From positions 62,001-126,000 of the forward strand of contig CAZKBP010000004.1 of assembly GCA_964551015.1 (NCBI GenBank): a stretch of DNA of 64,000 bases, written 5' to 3'. Made by a program: the position numbers and the translations under genes. Under the pieces are notes generated by a model, which saw only the letters and a list, made by a program, of their open reading frames with translations, did no database searches and had not been told where the DNA came from. Shown here one piece after another: positions 26,686 through 35,949 of this stretch (its first letter is position 1; each line of letters starts with the position of its first letter). This DNA comes from CAZKBP01 sp964551015 (lineage in GTDB: Bacteria; Bacteroidota; Bacteroidia; Cytophagales; Microscillaceae).

Positions 26686-27699
26686 TTAGTCTGCTACTTT
26701 TAGCTTGAGATGAGCAATTAACCGTTCACTAGCTTCCCAAAGTTTACGGGCTTGCTGCTGGTCTTTTACCCTTTCGTCAACCGATTTGGGACTCATCAGA
26801 TGCAGGTAGAGATCAGTTTCTCCCTCAATTTCAGGAGAAGCCGCCAAATACATCACGGGGGCAGCCGCATGGGCAGGGCTACGAAAAAACAGACTAAATA
26901 CAACTTTGATTAAGGGCTGAAACAGATAAGGAGCCTCTCGGGCAATATTGCTATTGATCGGCCCCGGACAAAGCGAATGCATGGCTACTTGTACCTCATC
27001 CTGATTGATCCTGCGAGAAAGCTCCTGTAAATAAAGATTGGTCATCATTTTATAATAGCCGTACAGGGCGACACTTTTAGAGATGCTATAGTCTTGGTAT
27101 TGCCCAAAATTTGTCCAATCAATCTCGGGTGCAGAGCGATGGGTTTCCGAAGATACAAAAACCAAGCGAGGCAGTTGTTCAGTTGTTCGCTCCACGCCCG
27201 CCCAGCTTTGGTTGGGAATCGTGCCATCTTCCAGTAAGCGATTCAGCAATACGAATTTGGACAAATAATTCACCTGAAACATTTCTTCCAAGCCCTGCCG
27301 CGTGCGACGAGATTGCCGAGGCACGATGGCTGCGTTAGCAATCACTAGATCTAATTGGATGTTTTTGGCCTTGAGTTCATTGGCTAATTGATGCACCGTA
27401 TGCAAGTCGGTCAAATCTACGGGCAGCATTTCAATCTGTTGAGAGCCAGTGAGTTTTTTCACTTTTTCGCCCGCCTCGGGAATGCCACCGCGGCAAGCCA
27501 TGATAACCCTAGCTCCTCTTTCGGCCAGTTGCACAGCGAGCGCAAAGCCCAAACCAGAATTCGCACCCGTTACCAGTGCCGTGCGCCCACTGAGGTCTAT
27601 GCCTTTGGGTAGTGGATCGAGGGTTTCTCTCTGGCGAAATAGCTCCAAAATGCCGTTCCAAGTGGCACTCCAGGGGTTTTGATACTTTTTATTTGTCAT
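26686..27699 (-). CDS. Short-chain dehydrogenase/reductase (retinol-dehydrogenase-like)
   Basis: 337 residues. The Rossmann motif TGANSGLG (44-51) is at the NAD(P) site. NAA (VIANAAI) and the catalytic YGYYK (YxxxK) follow, with the Ser of the catalytic triad before it in VFVSSETHRS. The N-terminal and C-terminal extensions resemble WWOX- or retinol-dehydrogenase-like SDRs that act on lipids or alcohols. Its ATG overlaps the 3' end of the sulfotransferase gene by 11 bases, so the two are co-translated. The substrate is unknown. Confidence 0.88.
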   Translation of the reverse strand: MTNKKYQNPWSATWNGILELFRQRETLDPLPKGIDLSGRTALVTGANSGLGFALAVQLAERGARVIMACRGGIPEAGEKVKKLTGSQQIEMLPVDLTDLHTVHQLANELKAKNIQLDLVIANAAIVPRQSRRTRQGLEEMFQVNYLSKFVLLNRLLEDGTIPNQSWAGVERTTEQLPRLVFVSSETHRSAPEIDWTNFGQYQDYSISKSVALYGYYKMMTNLYLQELSRRINQDEVQVAMHSLCPGPINSNIAREAPYLFQPLIKVVFSLFFRSPAHAAAPVMYLAASPEIEGETDLYLHLMSPKSVDERVKDQQQARKLWEASERLIAHLKLKVAD

Positions 27700-28966
27700 G
27701 GGATGAGATTTTGTCTGTGCTGTTTAAACCAAATTGTTCTCGGTAGGCTGCAAATTTAACTTGCATTTCCCTTTGATTCAGGCCAAAGTCTCTGGCCCGG
27801 TACTGGTGAATGCCGTAGCGATGCTGGGTTTGAATCTGCTGAATTTGCTCCATTTTTTGACGGATTTCTGTTTCCCAATCAGCCGACATCAAATCATAGA
27901 TGCGCTCGATGACTGCCCAAGGATTTGTAATCAAATCTTCATAATAAACATCCAAAAAGCATGCAGCAGGAGCTTGTCTACGATATTCCATCGCTCGGCT
28001 GAGCATGTCATGCACTTTGTGAAACCAATGCTGACCTACTTCCTGAGCATCTACTTGGTCACTAAATACTTTGCGTCCGTGATAAACCATGCTGCAAAAA
28101 GAGGGCAGCGTTACCAAAGGGTCGCGATGTGTCTGAATAATTTTAGCCTCAGGGAAAACCCGATGTAAAATATCCAAAAATTCTAAGTGATGAGGTGTTT
28201 TCAAAATCCATCTTTTAGCCGAACGCTGCCACTGTAGCAAAAGCAACAAACGGCGCAAAGTTTCATAGGCTGGAGTTTGATCTTGTTTGGCTACCCACTC
28301 CGAAAAAGAGGGTACATGCAGGGTTGCCTCGGGTACTGTACTCAGAAAAGAATGCTCTAACAATAGCACCTCTTCTTCAGGCAACTGGTGCTCTACCGGA
28401 TGAATGGCAAAAAAATCAGGAGCCAAATAGCGAAGTGCTTTTTCACTTAATCGTGCCTTCGCTAAACGTGGATCAGGCTTTTGTGGCTTGGTTTGGAGAA
28501 AGGGAGCCGGATGCAAAGCTTCCCAAGAATACAGAGCACGTGTGCTCGGGTCGGCAGCGAGTAGGCGTTGTAGTTTGGTGGTTCCCGTGCGTTGCAAACC
28601 CGTGATGACATACACAGGTGCTAACTCTTGTTCTAGGATTTCGGGGTGTTTGCGGAACCAATACTCGGCTCGGAGGCGATTTTTGAGGATATCTACCAAG
28701 CGAATCCGAGTAATCATTTTCCCGAAAGGGTGCAAACGCGCTTCTTGATTGATGGAGTCCAAAAGTTTTTCCAAAGGTTCCCGAAAAGTATCTTCTCCAA
28801 AATCTTCCAATCCAGTCTGACGACGTGCTGAGGCCAGTAGAGCATCCATTTTTAAATCTTTGGAAATTCCCAAATGAATCCATCCTTTGCCAAAAAAATT
28901 AAAGAGCCGAATCGGCCAGGGATAAGATTTTGGATGCTGTATAGAGACGATGCGTGAATGATTCAT
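27689..28966 (-). CDS. Sulfotransferase family protein
   Basis: 425 residues. The 5'-phosphosulfate loop is VITGLQRTGTTKLQRLL (120-136). Later ILKTPHHLEFLDILHRVFPEAKIIQTHRDPLVTLPSF carries the 3'-phosphate-binding RxP-type motif of PAPS enzymes (shown here in parts: ILKTPHHLEFLDIL, then IIQTHRDP). It would transfer sulfate from PAPS to an alcohol or amine. It overlaps the flanking genes by 4 and 11 bases in a tight three-gene operon with DUF1214 and SDR genes, which suggests a shared substrate. Confidence 0.87.
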   Translation of the reverse strand: MNHSRIVSIQHPKSYPWPIRLFNFFGKGWIHLGISKDLKMDALLASARRQTGLEDFGEDTFREPLEKLLDSINQEARLHPFGKMITRIRLVDILKNRLRAEYWFRKHPEILEQELAPVYVITGLQRTGTTKLQRLLAADPSTRALYSWEALHPAPFLQTKPQKPDPRLAKARLSEKALRYLAPDFFAIHPVEHQLPEEEVLLLEHSFLSTVPEATLHVPSFSEWVAKQDQTPAYETLRRLLLLLQWQRSAKRWILKTPHHLEFLDILHRVFPEAKIIQTHRDPLVTLPSFCSMVYHGRKVFSDQVDAQEVGQHWFHKVHDMLSRAMEYRRQAPAACFLDVYYEDLITNPWAVIERIYDLMSADWETEIRQKMEQIQQIQTQHRYGIHQYRARDFGLNQREMQVKFAAYREQFGLNSTDKISSHDK

Positions 28967-30159
28967 GTTTGAGTAGCAACTAGATTAGCTAATTCCTGAA
29001 ATCTGACCACGCGCGTTTGTGGCTGTGGAGTAGCTTCTGCATTACTCCACCGAAAACACATGGTTCCTTCCTGATGCCCGACCGTTTGTATCCAATTGGG
29101 TAAGCCCGGGTCTTGATGCGCCACAATGATTCGTACCGAACCATCTGCTTCGTAAATCGCCGTGTGCTTATTTATATGAATAGAGTGGTAGCGATAGTCT
29201 AGCGATTCCATCCAGTAGTTATTGAGTTGGAAATTCCAGTAATCGCAGACGGGCGGTTGGGCTTCAATGACGAGTGCTTCGTCGGACGCTAGTTTCCAGT
29301 GACTATGATAATAAGTAATCCCAGCCACTCCTCCCGCGGCATTAGATACCGCTGGATCAAACATAGGAAGCTGATTGCTATGTTTTTGAAAACCGTGAGC
29401 CCATTTGGAAAACAAGAAGGAAGCCCCCGCCACGAGCGCGCTTACAGAGTTCAAGCCTTCGTCCATCAGCTTGGGCGTAAGAGGGGCAGGTTGCACATTT
29501 CCTTCCAGACACTCGATCTCTAGCTGAGCCAAGGCTTCATTTTCTCTGTCTAAAAAAGTTTGCCTGACAATGAGTAGGCTTGTATCTGGCTCCATAGGGA
29601 GCCAATTGCCTGTTTGGGGTTGGCAACTCAGGATGATTTCAAAAGTTCCATCAGGGTTTAGCTGTAAATCTTTTCCCTCCAAATAACCCGAAGGAGCTAA
29701 GCCTCCGGTTTTGCCATAATCGCCTTGCTGCGTACCAAAGCCCAGGTAATGCACGCTGCCCCGATGCCCTCGAATCCGATACTCGTAGGCTCCGCTAATT
29801 TTGGCATTTTGATAATAATTATCTGGATTATCGGCGCCCATTTTGACTGTTTCGTGTACCATCCTATGCAATACGGGATAAGCAGGATCAGCGTACTCGA
29901 TGAAAGCCTCTAGCCCTGCTCTGGTCAAACGAGTGAGATAGCGATAGCCCTCTGCCTGCTGAAAAGCATCACGGGGGGTGCCTTTGTACAATAAACTAGC
30001 CCCAGCTGCCTTCAGACTATCGCAGAACTCATCCCAGGCTTTACCTTGCACAATCCGCTGGGCGTGAATATCCTCAGGGGTTTTGCCCCGGAGCCGAATA
30101 AACCACAGCCTTAGCTTACGATAGAAACCAAGCAAACCGAATACAAAGCGTTTTAGCAT
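28963..30159 (-). CDS. DUF1214 family protein
   Basis: 398 residues from the ATG at 30159. The GTG at 30186 coincides with the -7 promoter element, so it cannot be the start. The C-terminal 120 residues show the DUF1214 pattern: YYHSHWKLASDEALVIEAQP, YWNFQLNNYWMESLDYR, and IVAHQDPGLPNWIQT. Members often occur near sulfotransferases and dehydrogenases, and their role is unknown. It is first in the operon DUF1214-sulfotransferase-SDR. There is no signal peptide, so it is probably cytosolic or membrane-associated. Confidence 0.82.
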   Translation of the reverse strand: MLKRFVFGLLGFYRKLRLWFIRLRGKTPEDIHAQRIVQGKAWDEFCDSLKAAGASLLYKGTPRDAFQQAEGYRYLTRLTRAGLEAFIEYADPAYPVLHRMVHETVKMGADNPDNYYQNAKISGAYEYRIRGHRGSVHYLGFGTQQGDYGKTGGLAPSGYLEGKDLQLNPDGTFEIILSCQPQTGNWLPMEPDTSLLIVRQTFLDRENEALAQLEIECLEGNVQPAPLTPKLMDEGLNSVSALVAGASFLFSKWAHGFQKHSNQLPMFDPAVSNAAGGVAGITYYHSHWKLASDEALVIEAQPPVCDYWNFQLNNYWMESLDYRYHSIHINKHTAIYEADGSVRIIVAHQDPGLPNWIQTVGHQEGTMCFRWSNAEATPQPQTRVVRFQELANLVATQT

Positions 30160-30185
30160 AGACTCAAGCGTCAATAGGTGATTCA

Positions 30186-30193
30186 CAAATATA
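30186..30193 (-). promoter_or_regulatory. -7 promoter element of the DUF1214-sulfotransferase-SDR operon
   Basis: On the minus strand TATATTTG matches TAnnTTTG. Transcription would start about 7 bases further in and reach the ATG at 30159 after about 20 bases. No clear -33 TTG. Confidence 0.5.
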
Positions 30194-30548
30194 AAATAAA
30201 ACTTGCGAAGGTTTCTATCTCATCAAAAAGCGTGGCTAGGGGCTTGCCCGAAGGCAAAACCCTAACAACGCAATAAATAAACACAAACAATTGATGTATG
30301 ACTCGGTGCTGAGTCTAATGATTTTGGACGAATGACTAGGAAGGAATCTTTTTGTATATACGTATCCTGCAAAAAACGTTTTAATCAATTTTTGAGGAAG
30401 GAGACCATGCAACAGGCACACACTTTGTCTCGAGACGCTTTCCCCTCTCAGCCATCAATTAAGGTAGTATTTTTACTATCCTATGGGAATATTTTTTGGT
30501 AATTTTATCAAAAAATATGTCAAATTAGTTGAATTAATTCATTTTTAC

Positions 30549-30578
30549 TTTGCTTGTTAAATTAATTTCATATATTTG
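30549..30578 (+). promoter_or_regulatory. Complete Bacteroidetes promoter (TTTG-N18-TATATTTG)
   Basis: TTTG at 30549-30552 and TATATTTG at 30571-30578 with an 18-base spacer form a full consensus match. The start would be near 30585, only about 20 bases before a strong hairpin and 180 bases before the next coding start. Confidence 0.8.
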
Positions 30579-30584
30579 CAATAC

Positions 30585-30662
30585 TACATAGCTGGTTGAA
30601 GGATAATAGGAGGTTCAACGACTTACTCCCTCCCTCCCTAGTCGTTGCCTCCTATGCTTTTT
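30585..30662 (+). ncRNA. Candidate small RNA or attenuator with a C-rich loop
   Basis: Downstream of a full-consensus promoter lies a hairpin with two stacked perfect 8-bp stems (30606-30613 with 30648-30655, and 30616-30623 with 30640-30647), split by a 2-base bulge. The loop is CCCTCCCTCCCT-rich and the stem is followed by GCTTTTT. This would make a discrete RNA of about 78 bases. It could also be an attenuator for the phasin-like gene at 30764. No coding frame is present. Confidence 0.55.
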
Positions 30663-30763
30663 AGAAACAACAGCAACAATTTTCTCAATCTTCATCAATT
30701 TCCTAGGCATGTAGCAGATTATTTTTAACTTGCGTTTGAATTTATCTTTATTCAGAATACGCA

Positions 30764-31084
30764 ATGGAAAATATCATTCAAAAGCTTTTTTATAGTGCCT
30801 TGGGTTTCATCTATTTGACTAGTCAAAATCTACGTCAAACGATTGATCAGTTGGTAGAAGACCGCAAAATATCTTTGGAAGAAGGCAGGAAGGTTTATGA
30901 GAGTTTTATTCAAGATACAGAAGACAGACGAGAGGATTTTGAAGGTCAACTCGGTAAAATTTTTCATAAACTCAGCGACCAACTAGATCTCGCTAACAAG
31001 CAAGAAGTAGAAGCCCTCAAAGCACATATTATAGAGCTAGAAAAAAAAGTTGACGCCCTTAAGCAGGAGCTCCTCAAGAATTAA
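30764..31084 (+). CDS. Phasin-like helical protein
   Basis: 106 residues, almost entirely predicted amphipathic helix and coiled coil, ending in a leucine-zipper-like tail (ELEKKVDALKQELLKN). The N-terminus MENIIQKLFYSALGFIYLTS is hydrophobic but has no cleavage site. The pattern and length match small phasin/PhaI-type granule-associated proteins; a generic coiled-coil protein is possible. No PHA synthase gene lies in the window. Confidence 0.55.
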   Translation: MENIIQKLFYSALGFIYLTSQNLRQTIDQLVEDRKISLEEGRKVYESFIQDTEDRREDFEGQLGKIFHKLSDQLDLANKQEVEALKAHIIELEKKVDALKQELLKN

Positions 31085-31096
31085 GCTCGGCTCCAC

Positions 31097-31129
31097 TTGG
31101 TTTATTTCATAAATTTCCTTTTATCTTTA
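31097..31129 (+). promoter_or_regulatory. Probable promoter of the ubiB-like gene (TTG-N22-TATCTTTA)
   Basis: TTG at 31097-31099 and TATCTTTA at 31122-31129 (seven of eight consensus bases) have a 22-base spacer. The leader of about 200 bases that follows contains two hairpins (31154-31178 and 31189-31205). Confidence 0.45.
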
Positions 31130-31334
31130 CAAAGTTAAAGAAACTCAAAATAGGCCACCTTGCCCCAAGGTTCGTGGCTGATGCTAAGCAGAGAAACCTT
31201 CTCTGAATTTTGTTTCTATTTTTTGGGTAATTCTGTTTATGCTTCCTCACGTTGAGATACTGTTTGGATAAAGCCTGAAAGAAACCTGTAACTGACAACA
31301 CACAAGAAACAACTACCTAAATAAGGGCTGTTTT

Positions 31335-33035
31335 ATGTTTTTCAACAAAACCGTCAAAAACCTAAATCGAATCCGAGAGATGATCAATATCCTGATCAAG
31401 TACGGCTTCGATGATATTATTGCGAATACCGCCCTTCGTCGTCTGATTGCTCCTCGTAACTCGAATACTCCACTCAGTCCGGATAAGCCTGTGGTTCAAT
31501 ATACTCGCTGGGAGCGCATCCGACTCGTGGTGGAAGAATTGGGTTCTACTTTTATCAAACTTGCCCAACTCCTGAGCAATCGTCCAGATTTACTCCCTGC
31601 CCCGCTGATCTTAGAATTCGAGAAATTACAAAGTGAAGCACCCGCCGTAGAATTCGAGGTAATCGAGAGCATCATAGAAGCTGAATTTGGGACAGTACTC
31701 TCGGAATTGTTCAGCTACTTTGACAAACAAGCCTTAGGTTCGGCCTCGATTGGACAAGTACATCGAGCCAAACTCAGGAATGGAGAAAATGTAGTAATTA
31801 AAGTTCAAAAGCCAGGGGTCAGAGCGCAGGTCAGTACAGATTTGGCCTTACTTCGTGATTTTATACGCCTGACAGAAAGTTATTTTAAAAATATTGGCTT
31901 GCTCAATCCCTTGGAAATCGTGGATACCTTCGAGGCCAGTATGAAAAAAGAACTGGACTACCAGATCGAGGCGCGGAACATGACCATGTTTCGTGAGATT
32001 TATCAAGAAGAAGCAGACTTCTATATTCCCAAACCTTATTCGGAGTATTCTACGGACAAGGTGCTTACGGCTGAATTTATTAGTGGTTGCAAAATCACAG
32101 ACAGCGCACAACTACTGGCTTGGGGGTTGGACTCCCGTCAGATCGTTGAGCGAGGAATGGATATTTATCTCAAGCAAATCTTTGATTATGGCCTCTTTCA
32201 CGCCGATCCTCATCCTGGTAATATTTTAGTGCGTCCCAATGGCACTCTCGTTTTGATTGATTTTGGGATGGTCGGAAAGCTGATGAAGCACCAGAAGTTT
32301 GCCCTAGCGGGAATTTTCGTGGGCTTGGCCAACCAAGATGCCAAAGCCATGGCGATTCACCTGCGACGACTTGCGGTAGAAAATGAGATTGATAATATTC
32401 GCCTTTTCGAGAATGATCTCAATGCTTTGATCGAGGATTTTATGCTCTACGGTTGGGATGAAGCAGGCGTGGCCGAGTTTACAGGGCATTTGCAAAGGAT
32501 TATTTATAAATATCGCTTGCAGATTCCTGGCCCTATCTTTTTGATCCTGAGAACATTGGCGATCTTAGAGGGCATCGGGCGATCCCTTCATCCGCAATTT
32601 GATACCTTGAAATTTATCAAGCCTTATGGCCGAAAACTATTAGCCGAGCAATTTTCTTTCAAAAATCAACGCTCCGAACTGAGCTATTCTCTCTCGCAAG
32701 TGATTTCCTTGCTTTATATTTTCCCCATTGAGATTAAATTTATTCTCAAAAAATTACGCAGTGGCGAATTAAACATCCATCTTGTCATCAAAGGCTACGA
32801 GCAGTTGGTGCGTCAGATGGAAATTTTCACGAATCGCCTCGTGATGACCCTCATTAGTTGTACCTTGATTCTCTCCTCCGCGCTGATGGTCAACGCAGCA
32901 CCTAGACAGGCGGCTACGCTTCTGGGATTGCCCGTACTGAGTTTGATTGGCTTTAGTGTGGGTTCGGCCATGGCGGCTTGGCTGTTCCTGCGGAGCTTCT
33001 TGACTCGTCCGCACCGTGAGCGCAAACGCCTCTAA
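31335..33035 (+). CDS. ABC1/UbiB family atypical kinase
   Basis: 566 residues. The kinase-like core contains ALGSASIGQVHRAKL (alanine-rich loop), VVIKVQKPGV (lysine) and HADPHPGNILV (catalytic loop), followed by LIDFGMVGKL (DFG-like). Two C-terminal membrane helices (about 495-545) follow. The family-defining KxGQ motif reads KLAQ (FIKLAQLLSNRPDLLP), a deviation. Relatives support quinone synthesis or lipid homeostasis through ATPase activity. It probably acts at the inner membrane. Confidence 0.9.
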   Translation: MFFNKTVKNLNRIREMINILIKYGFDDIIANTALRRLIAPRNSNTPLSPDKPVVQYTRWERIRLVVEELGSTFIKLAQLLSNRPDLLPAPLILEFEKLQSEAPAVEFEVIESIIEAEFGTVLSELFSYFDKQALGSASIGQVHRAKLRNGENVVIKVQKPGVRAQVSTDLALLRDFIRLTESYFKNIGLLNPLEIVDTFEASMKKELDYQIEARNMTMFREIYQEEADFYIPKPYSEYSTDKVLTAEFISGCKITDSAQLLAWGLDSRQIVERGMDIYLKQIFDYGLFHADPHPGNILVRPNGTLVLIDFGMVGKLMKHQKFALAGIFVGLANQDAKAMAIHLRRLAVENEIDNIRLFENDLNALIEDFMLYGWDEAGVAEFTGHLQRIIYKYRLQIPGPIFLILRTLAILEGIGRSLHPQFDTLKFIKPYGRKLLAEQFSFKNQRSELSYSLSQVISLLYIFPIEIKFILKKLRSGELNIHLVIKGYEQLVRQMEIFTNRLVMTLISCTLILSSALMVNAAPRQAATLLGLPVLSLIGFSVGSAMAAWLFLRSFLTRPHRERKRL

Positions 33036-33085
33036 AAATCCGAGTCTTGATAAATTCTCAACTTTCAAGTCTCGACAATAACCTG

Positions 33086-33093
33086 TATCTTTG
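33086..33093 (+). promoter_or_regulatory. -7 promoter element upstream of mutS
   Basis: TATCTTTG matches TAnnTTTG exactly. It lies 177 bases before the mutS ATG, so the transcript would have a long leader. That leader contains a 22-codon frame (33102-33170) of uncertain meaning. Confidence 0.45.
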
Positions 33094-33269
33094 TTTGATT
33101 TATGAGCAAAAAATTGCAAATAGAAGATCACAAAGAGCAGCTTGGCTGTTCAGCATCTGTGAAAAGATGAGTTCGATTTTACTCGCTTCACCTGAGCTTG
33201 ATTGAGAATTTGCAATCTATCTTTGGTCATCCAAATCTGCCATCTGTCATTTGAAATTAGGAATTAAAA

Positions 33270-35873
33270 ATGCCCAAAAAGACGCCGAAAGAGACCCCCA
33301 TGATGAAGCAGTACAACAGCTTCAAGGCCAAGTATCCTGGAGCCTTATTGCTGTTTAGAGTAGGAGATTTTTATGAAACTTTCGGCCAAGACGCCATTGT
33401 TGCCAGCAAAATCCTAGGCATTACCCTCACCAAACGCCACAACGGAGCCGCTTCGGAGATTGAACTAGCGGGTTTCCCGCACCACGCTCTGGAGGCTTAT
33501 CTGCCCAAGTTAGTGAGAGCCGGCCAGCGCGTAGCCATTTGCGACCAGATAGAAGACCCGCGCTTTGCCAAGAAACTCGTCAAAAGAGGCATCACCGAAC
33601 TCGTAACCCCTGGCGTAGCTTACAATGACAACGTGCTGGAGATGAACCGCAATAATTATTTGGCGGCCATTCACCAAAAGAAAGAACATTATGGGCTGGC
33701 TTTTCTGGATATTTCTACGGGAGAGTTCCTTTTGGCAGAAGGCAATAAAGAATATGCCGATAAGCTTTTGCAAAGTTTAGAACCATCTGAAATTTTATAT
33801 AGTAAAGCCAAACGACGAGATTTTCCTGAGTTATTTGGCGATAAGCACAATGTCTATTTTCTGGAAGATTGGTTTTTTAAATATGAATTTGCTTTTGATT
33901 TACTCACTCGGCATTTTCAAGTGCAATCGCTGAAAGGTTTTGGTGTGGCCGATTTTCAGGAAGGAATTACCGCCGCCGGAGCCGTGATGCACTACCTCAG
34001 CGAAACGCATCAGAGTAATTTAAAACATATTTCCGCCATTGCTCGGATTGAGGAAGATCGCTACGTATGGCTGGATCAATTCACGATCCGAAATCTAGAA
34101 TTGCTCTTTCCACAGCAAGCAGGAGGCGTCGCACTGGTAGATGTGCTGGATAAGACGGTTACGCCCATGGGCGCCAGGCTTTTGCGCAAATGGGTGGCTC
34201 TACCTCTGAAAGATAAAAGCCGTATCGAGGAGCGATTACACACGGTGGAGGCTTTTACGCAAGATGCGGAGTTATTAGAAAAGACTGGCGACTTTCTCAA
34301 ACAAAGCGGGGACGTAGAACGCTTGATCTCCAAAGTAGCCTCTCGGCGCATCAAGCCTCGGGAAATGCTTCAACTCCAAAAAGCACTTACCCAAACTGCT
34401 TCTATCAAACTATTATTGAGCAAAGAAAAAATTCCCCAACTCCAAAAATTTGCCAACCAACTCAATCCTTGTGAATTTCTTCTTCAAAAAATCGAAGGAG
34501 AACTCCTCGACGAACCCAAAGCCCTCACCAATGAAGGTGGCCTGATGAAGCCCGGGGTGGACAAAGAATTAGACGAACTCCGAGATATTGTCCAGAATAG
34601 CAAAGATTATTTGGAAAAAGTCCGCCAGCATGCCATCGAGGAAACCGGCATTACTTCTCTGAAAATTGGCTATAATAAAGTCTTTGGCTACTATTTGGAA
34701 GTAACCAATGCGCACAAAAACAAAGTACCTAAAGCTTGGATTCGCAAGCAAACGCTCACGAGTGCCGAACGCTACATCACCGAAGAACTTAAAATTTATG
34801 AGGATAAAATTGTCAACGCTGAGGAAAAGATTTGCATCATCGAGCAGAAGCTTTTCAATGATCTGGTGATCCAAGCGGGGGATTTTACAGCTCCTATTCA
34901 GCAAAATGGGCGCATCCTTGCCATGCTGGACTGCTTGGCTACTTTCGCCGGATTGGCACTCAAACATAAATACAAACGCCCTAAGATTCAAGAAGATAAG
35001 TCTATTCGTATCCAAGCCGGAAGGCACCCCGTGATCGAGCAGCAACTCTCTGCCGATCAGCCTTTTATTCCCAATGATACGTACTTAGATGATGAGGAAC
35101 AGCAAATTTTGGTCATCACGGGGCCAAATATGGCGGGTAAGTCAGCCTTGCTCCGTCAGGTGGCTTTGATTACGCTGATGGCACAAATGGGCTGTTTTGT
35201 ACCTGCTGAGGAGGCCGAAATTGGATTGGTCGATAAAATCTTTACCCGGGTCGGAGCCTCGGATAATTTGGCCAAAGGCGAATCTACTTTCATGGTAGAA
35301 ATGATGGAAACAGCCAGCATCATGAACAATCTCAGCGATCGCAGTCTGGTCTTGATGGACGAAATTGGGCGAGGCACAAGTACCTACGATGGTATCTCCA
35401 TTGCTTGGTCTATTTTGGAATTCCTGCATAATCATCCCAAGGCCAAGGCCAAAACGCTTTTTGCAACACATTACCACGAACTGAATGAACTAGCCAAAGA
35501 CTTCCCGCGCATCAAAAATTATCACGTGACCATACGCGAGAGTGGGCAAAAAATCATTTTTATGCGAAAACTGGCCGAAGGTGGCTCCGAACACAGCTTC
35601 GGCATCCACGTGGCACAGATGGCGGGTATGCCCCAGCAAATCGTGCTCCGAGCCGACGAAATCATGCGACATTTGGAAGCAAATCGCTCCCAACAAGACA
35701 CCAAGGAAGTGGTGCAGCAATTGCCTAAGAGTAATTACCAACTCAATATCTTTGATCCTGCCGACCCCGAGCTGGAGCGCGTCCGTGAACTCCTCAAAAA
35801 GCTAGACGTCAATTCGCTTTCCCCAATTGAAGCTTTATTGAAATTGAATGAATTGAAGGGAATGGTGAAGTAG
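33270..35873 (+). CDS. mutS: DNA mismatch repair protein MutS
   Basis: 867 residues. The mismatch-contact motif VGDFYETFG is near residue 33. The Walker A is TGPNMAGKSALLRQV, the form usual in Bacteroidota. Walker B is VLMDEIGRGTSTYDG and is followed by the FATHYHEL signal. All five MutS domains are in order at full length. It recognises mismatches and loops in the cytosol and calls MutL. The start is the ATG at 33270. Confidence 0.97.
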   Translation: MPKKTPKETPMMKQYNSFKAKYPGALLLFRVGDFYETFGQDAIVASKILGITLTKRHNGAASEIELAGFPHHALEAYLPKLVRAGQRVAICDQIEDPRFAKKLVKRGITELVTPGVAYNDNVLEMNRNNYLAAIHQKKEHYGLAFLDISTGEFLLAEGNKEYADKLLQSLEPSEILYSKAKRRDFPELFGDKHNVYFLEDWFFKYEFAFDLLTRHFQVQSLKGFGVADFQEGITAAGAVMHYLSETHQSNLKHISAIARIEEDRYVWLDQFTIRNLELLFPQQAGGVALVDVLDKTVTPMGARLLRKWVALPLKDKSRIEERLHTVEAFTQDAELLEKTGDFLKQSGDVERLISKVASRRIKPREMLQLQKALTQTASIKLLLSKEKIPQLQKFANQLNPCEFLLQKIEGELLDEPKALTNEGGLMKPGVDKELDELRDIVQNSKDYLEKVRQHAIEETGITSLKIGYNKVFGYYLEVTNAHKNKVPKAWIRKQTLTSAERYITEELKIYEDKIVNAEEKICIIEQKLFNDLVIQAGDFTAPIQQNGRILAMLDCLATFAGLALKHKYKRPKIQEDKSIRIQAGRHPVIEQQLSADQPFIPNDTYLDDEEQQILVITGPNMAGKSALLRQVALITLMAQMGCFVPAEEAEIGLVDKIFTRVGASDNLAKGESTFMVEMMETASIMNNLSDRSLVLMDEIGRGTSTYDGISIAWSILEFLHNHPKAKAKTLFATHYHELNELAKDFPRIKNYHVTIRESGQKIIFMRKLAEGGSEHSFGIHVAQMAGMPQQIVLRADEIMRHLEANRSQQDTKEVVQQLPKSNYQLNIFDPADPELERVRELLKKLDVNSLSPIEALLKLNELKGMVK

Positions 35874-35949
35874 TGCTATCGCTTTCTTGATGATTTTTCT
35901 CTAAAATAAGAAAAGTAATTATTCCTGCTTTTTGCAAATCGATATCCTT

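Noticed and set aside
30160..30186. GTG start for the DUF1214 gene at 30186
   Set aside because: The codon is part of the -7 promoter box, so it would not be within the transcript.
30236..30421. 61-codon minus-strand open frame near the DUF1214 promoter
   Set aside because: Cys/Leu-rich translation typical of non-coding A+T-rich DNA; no promoter or start signal.
33102..33170. 22-codon frame in the mutS leader beginning MSKKLQIEDH
   Set aside because: It directly follows a good -7 element, so a leader peptide is possible, but length and lack of conservation data do not support a gene call.
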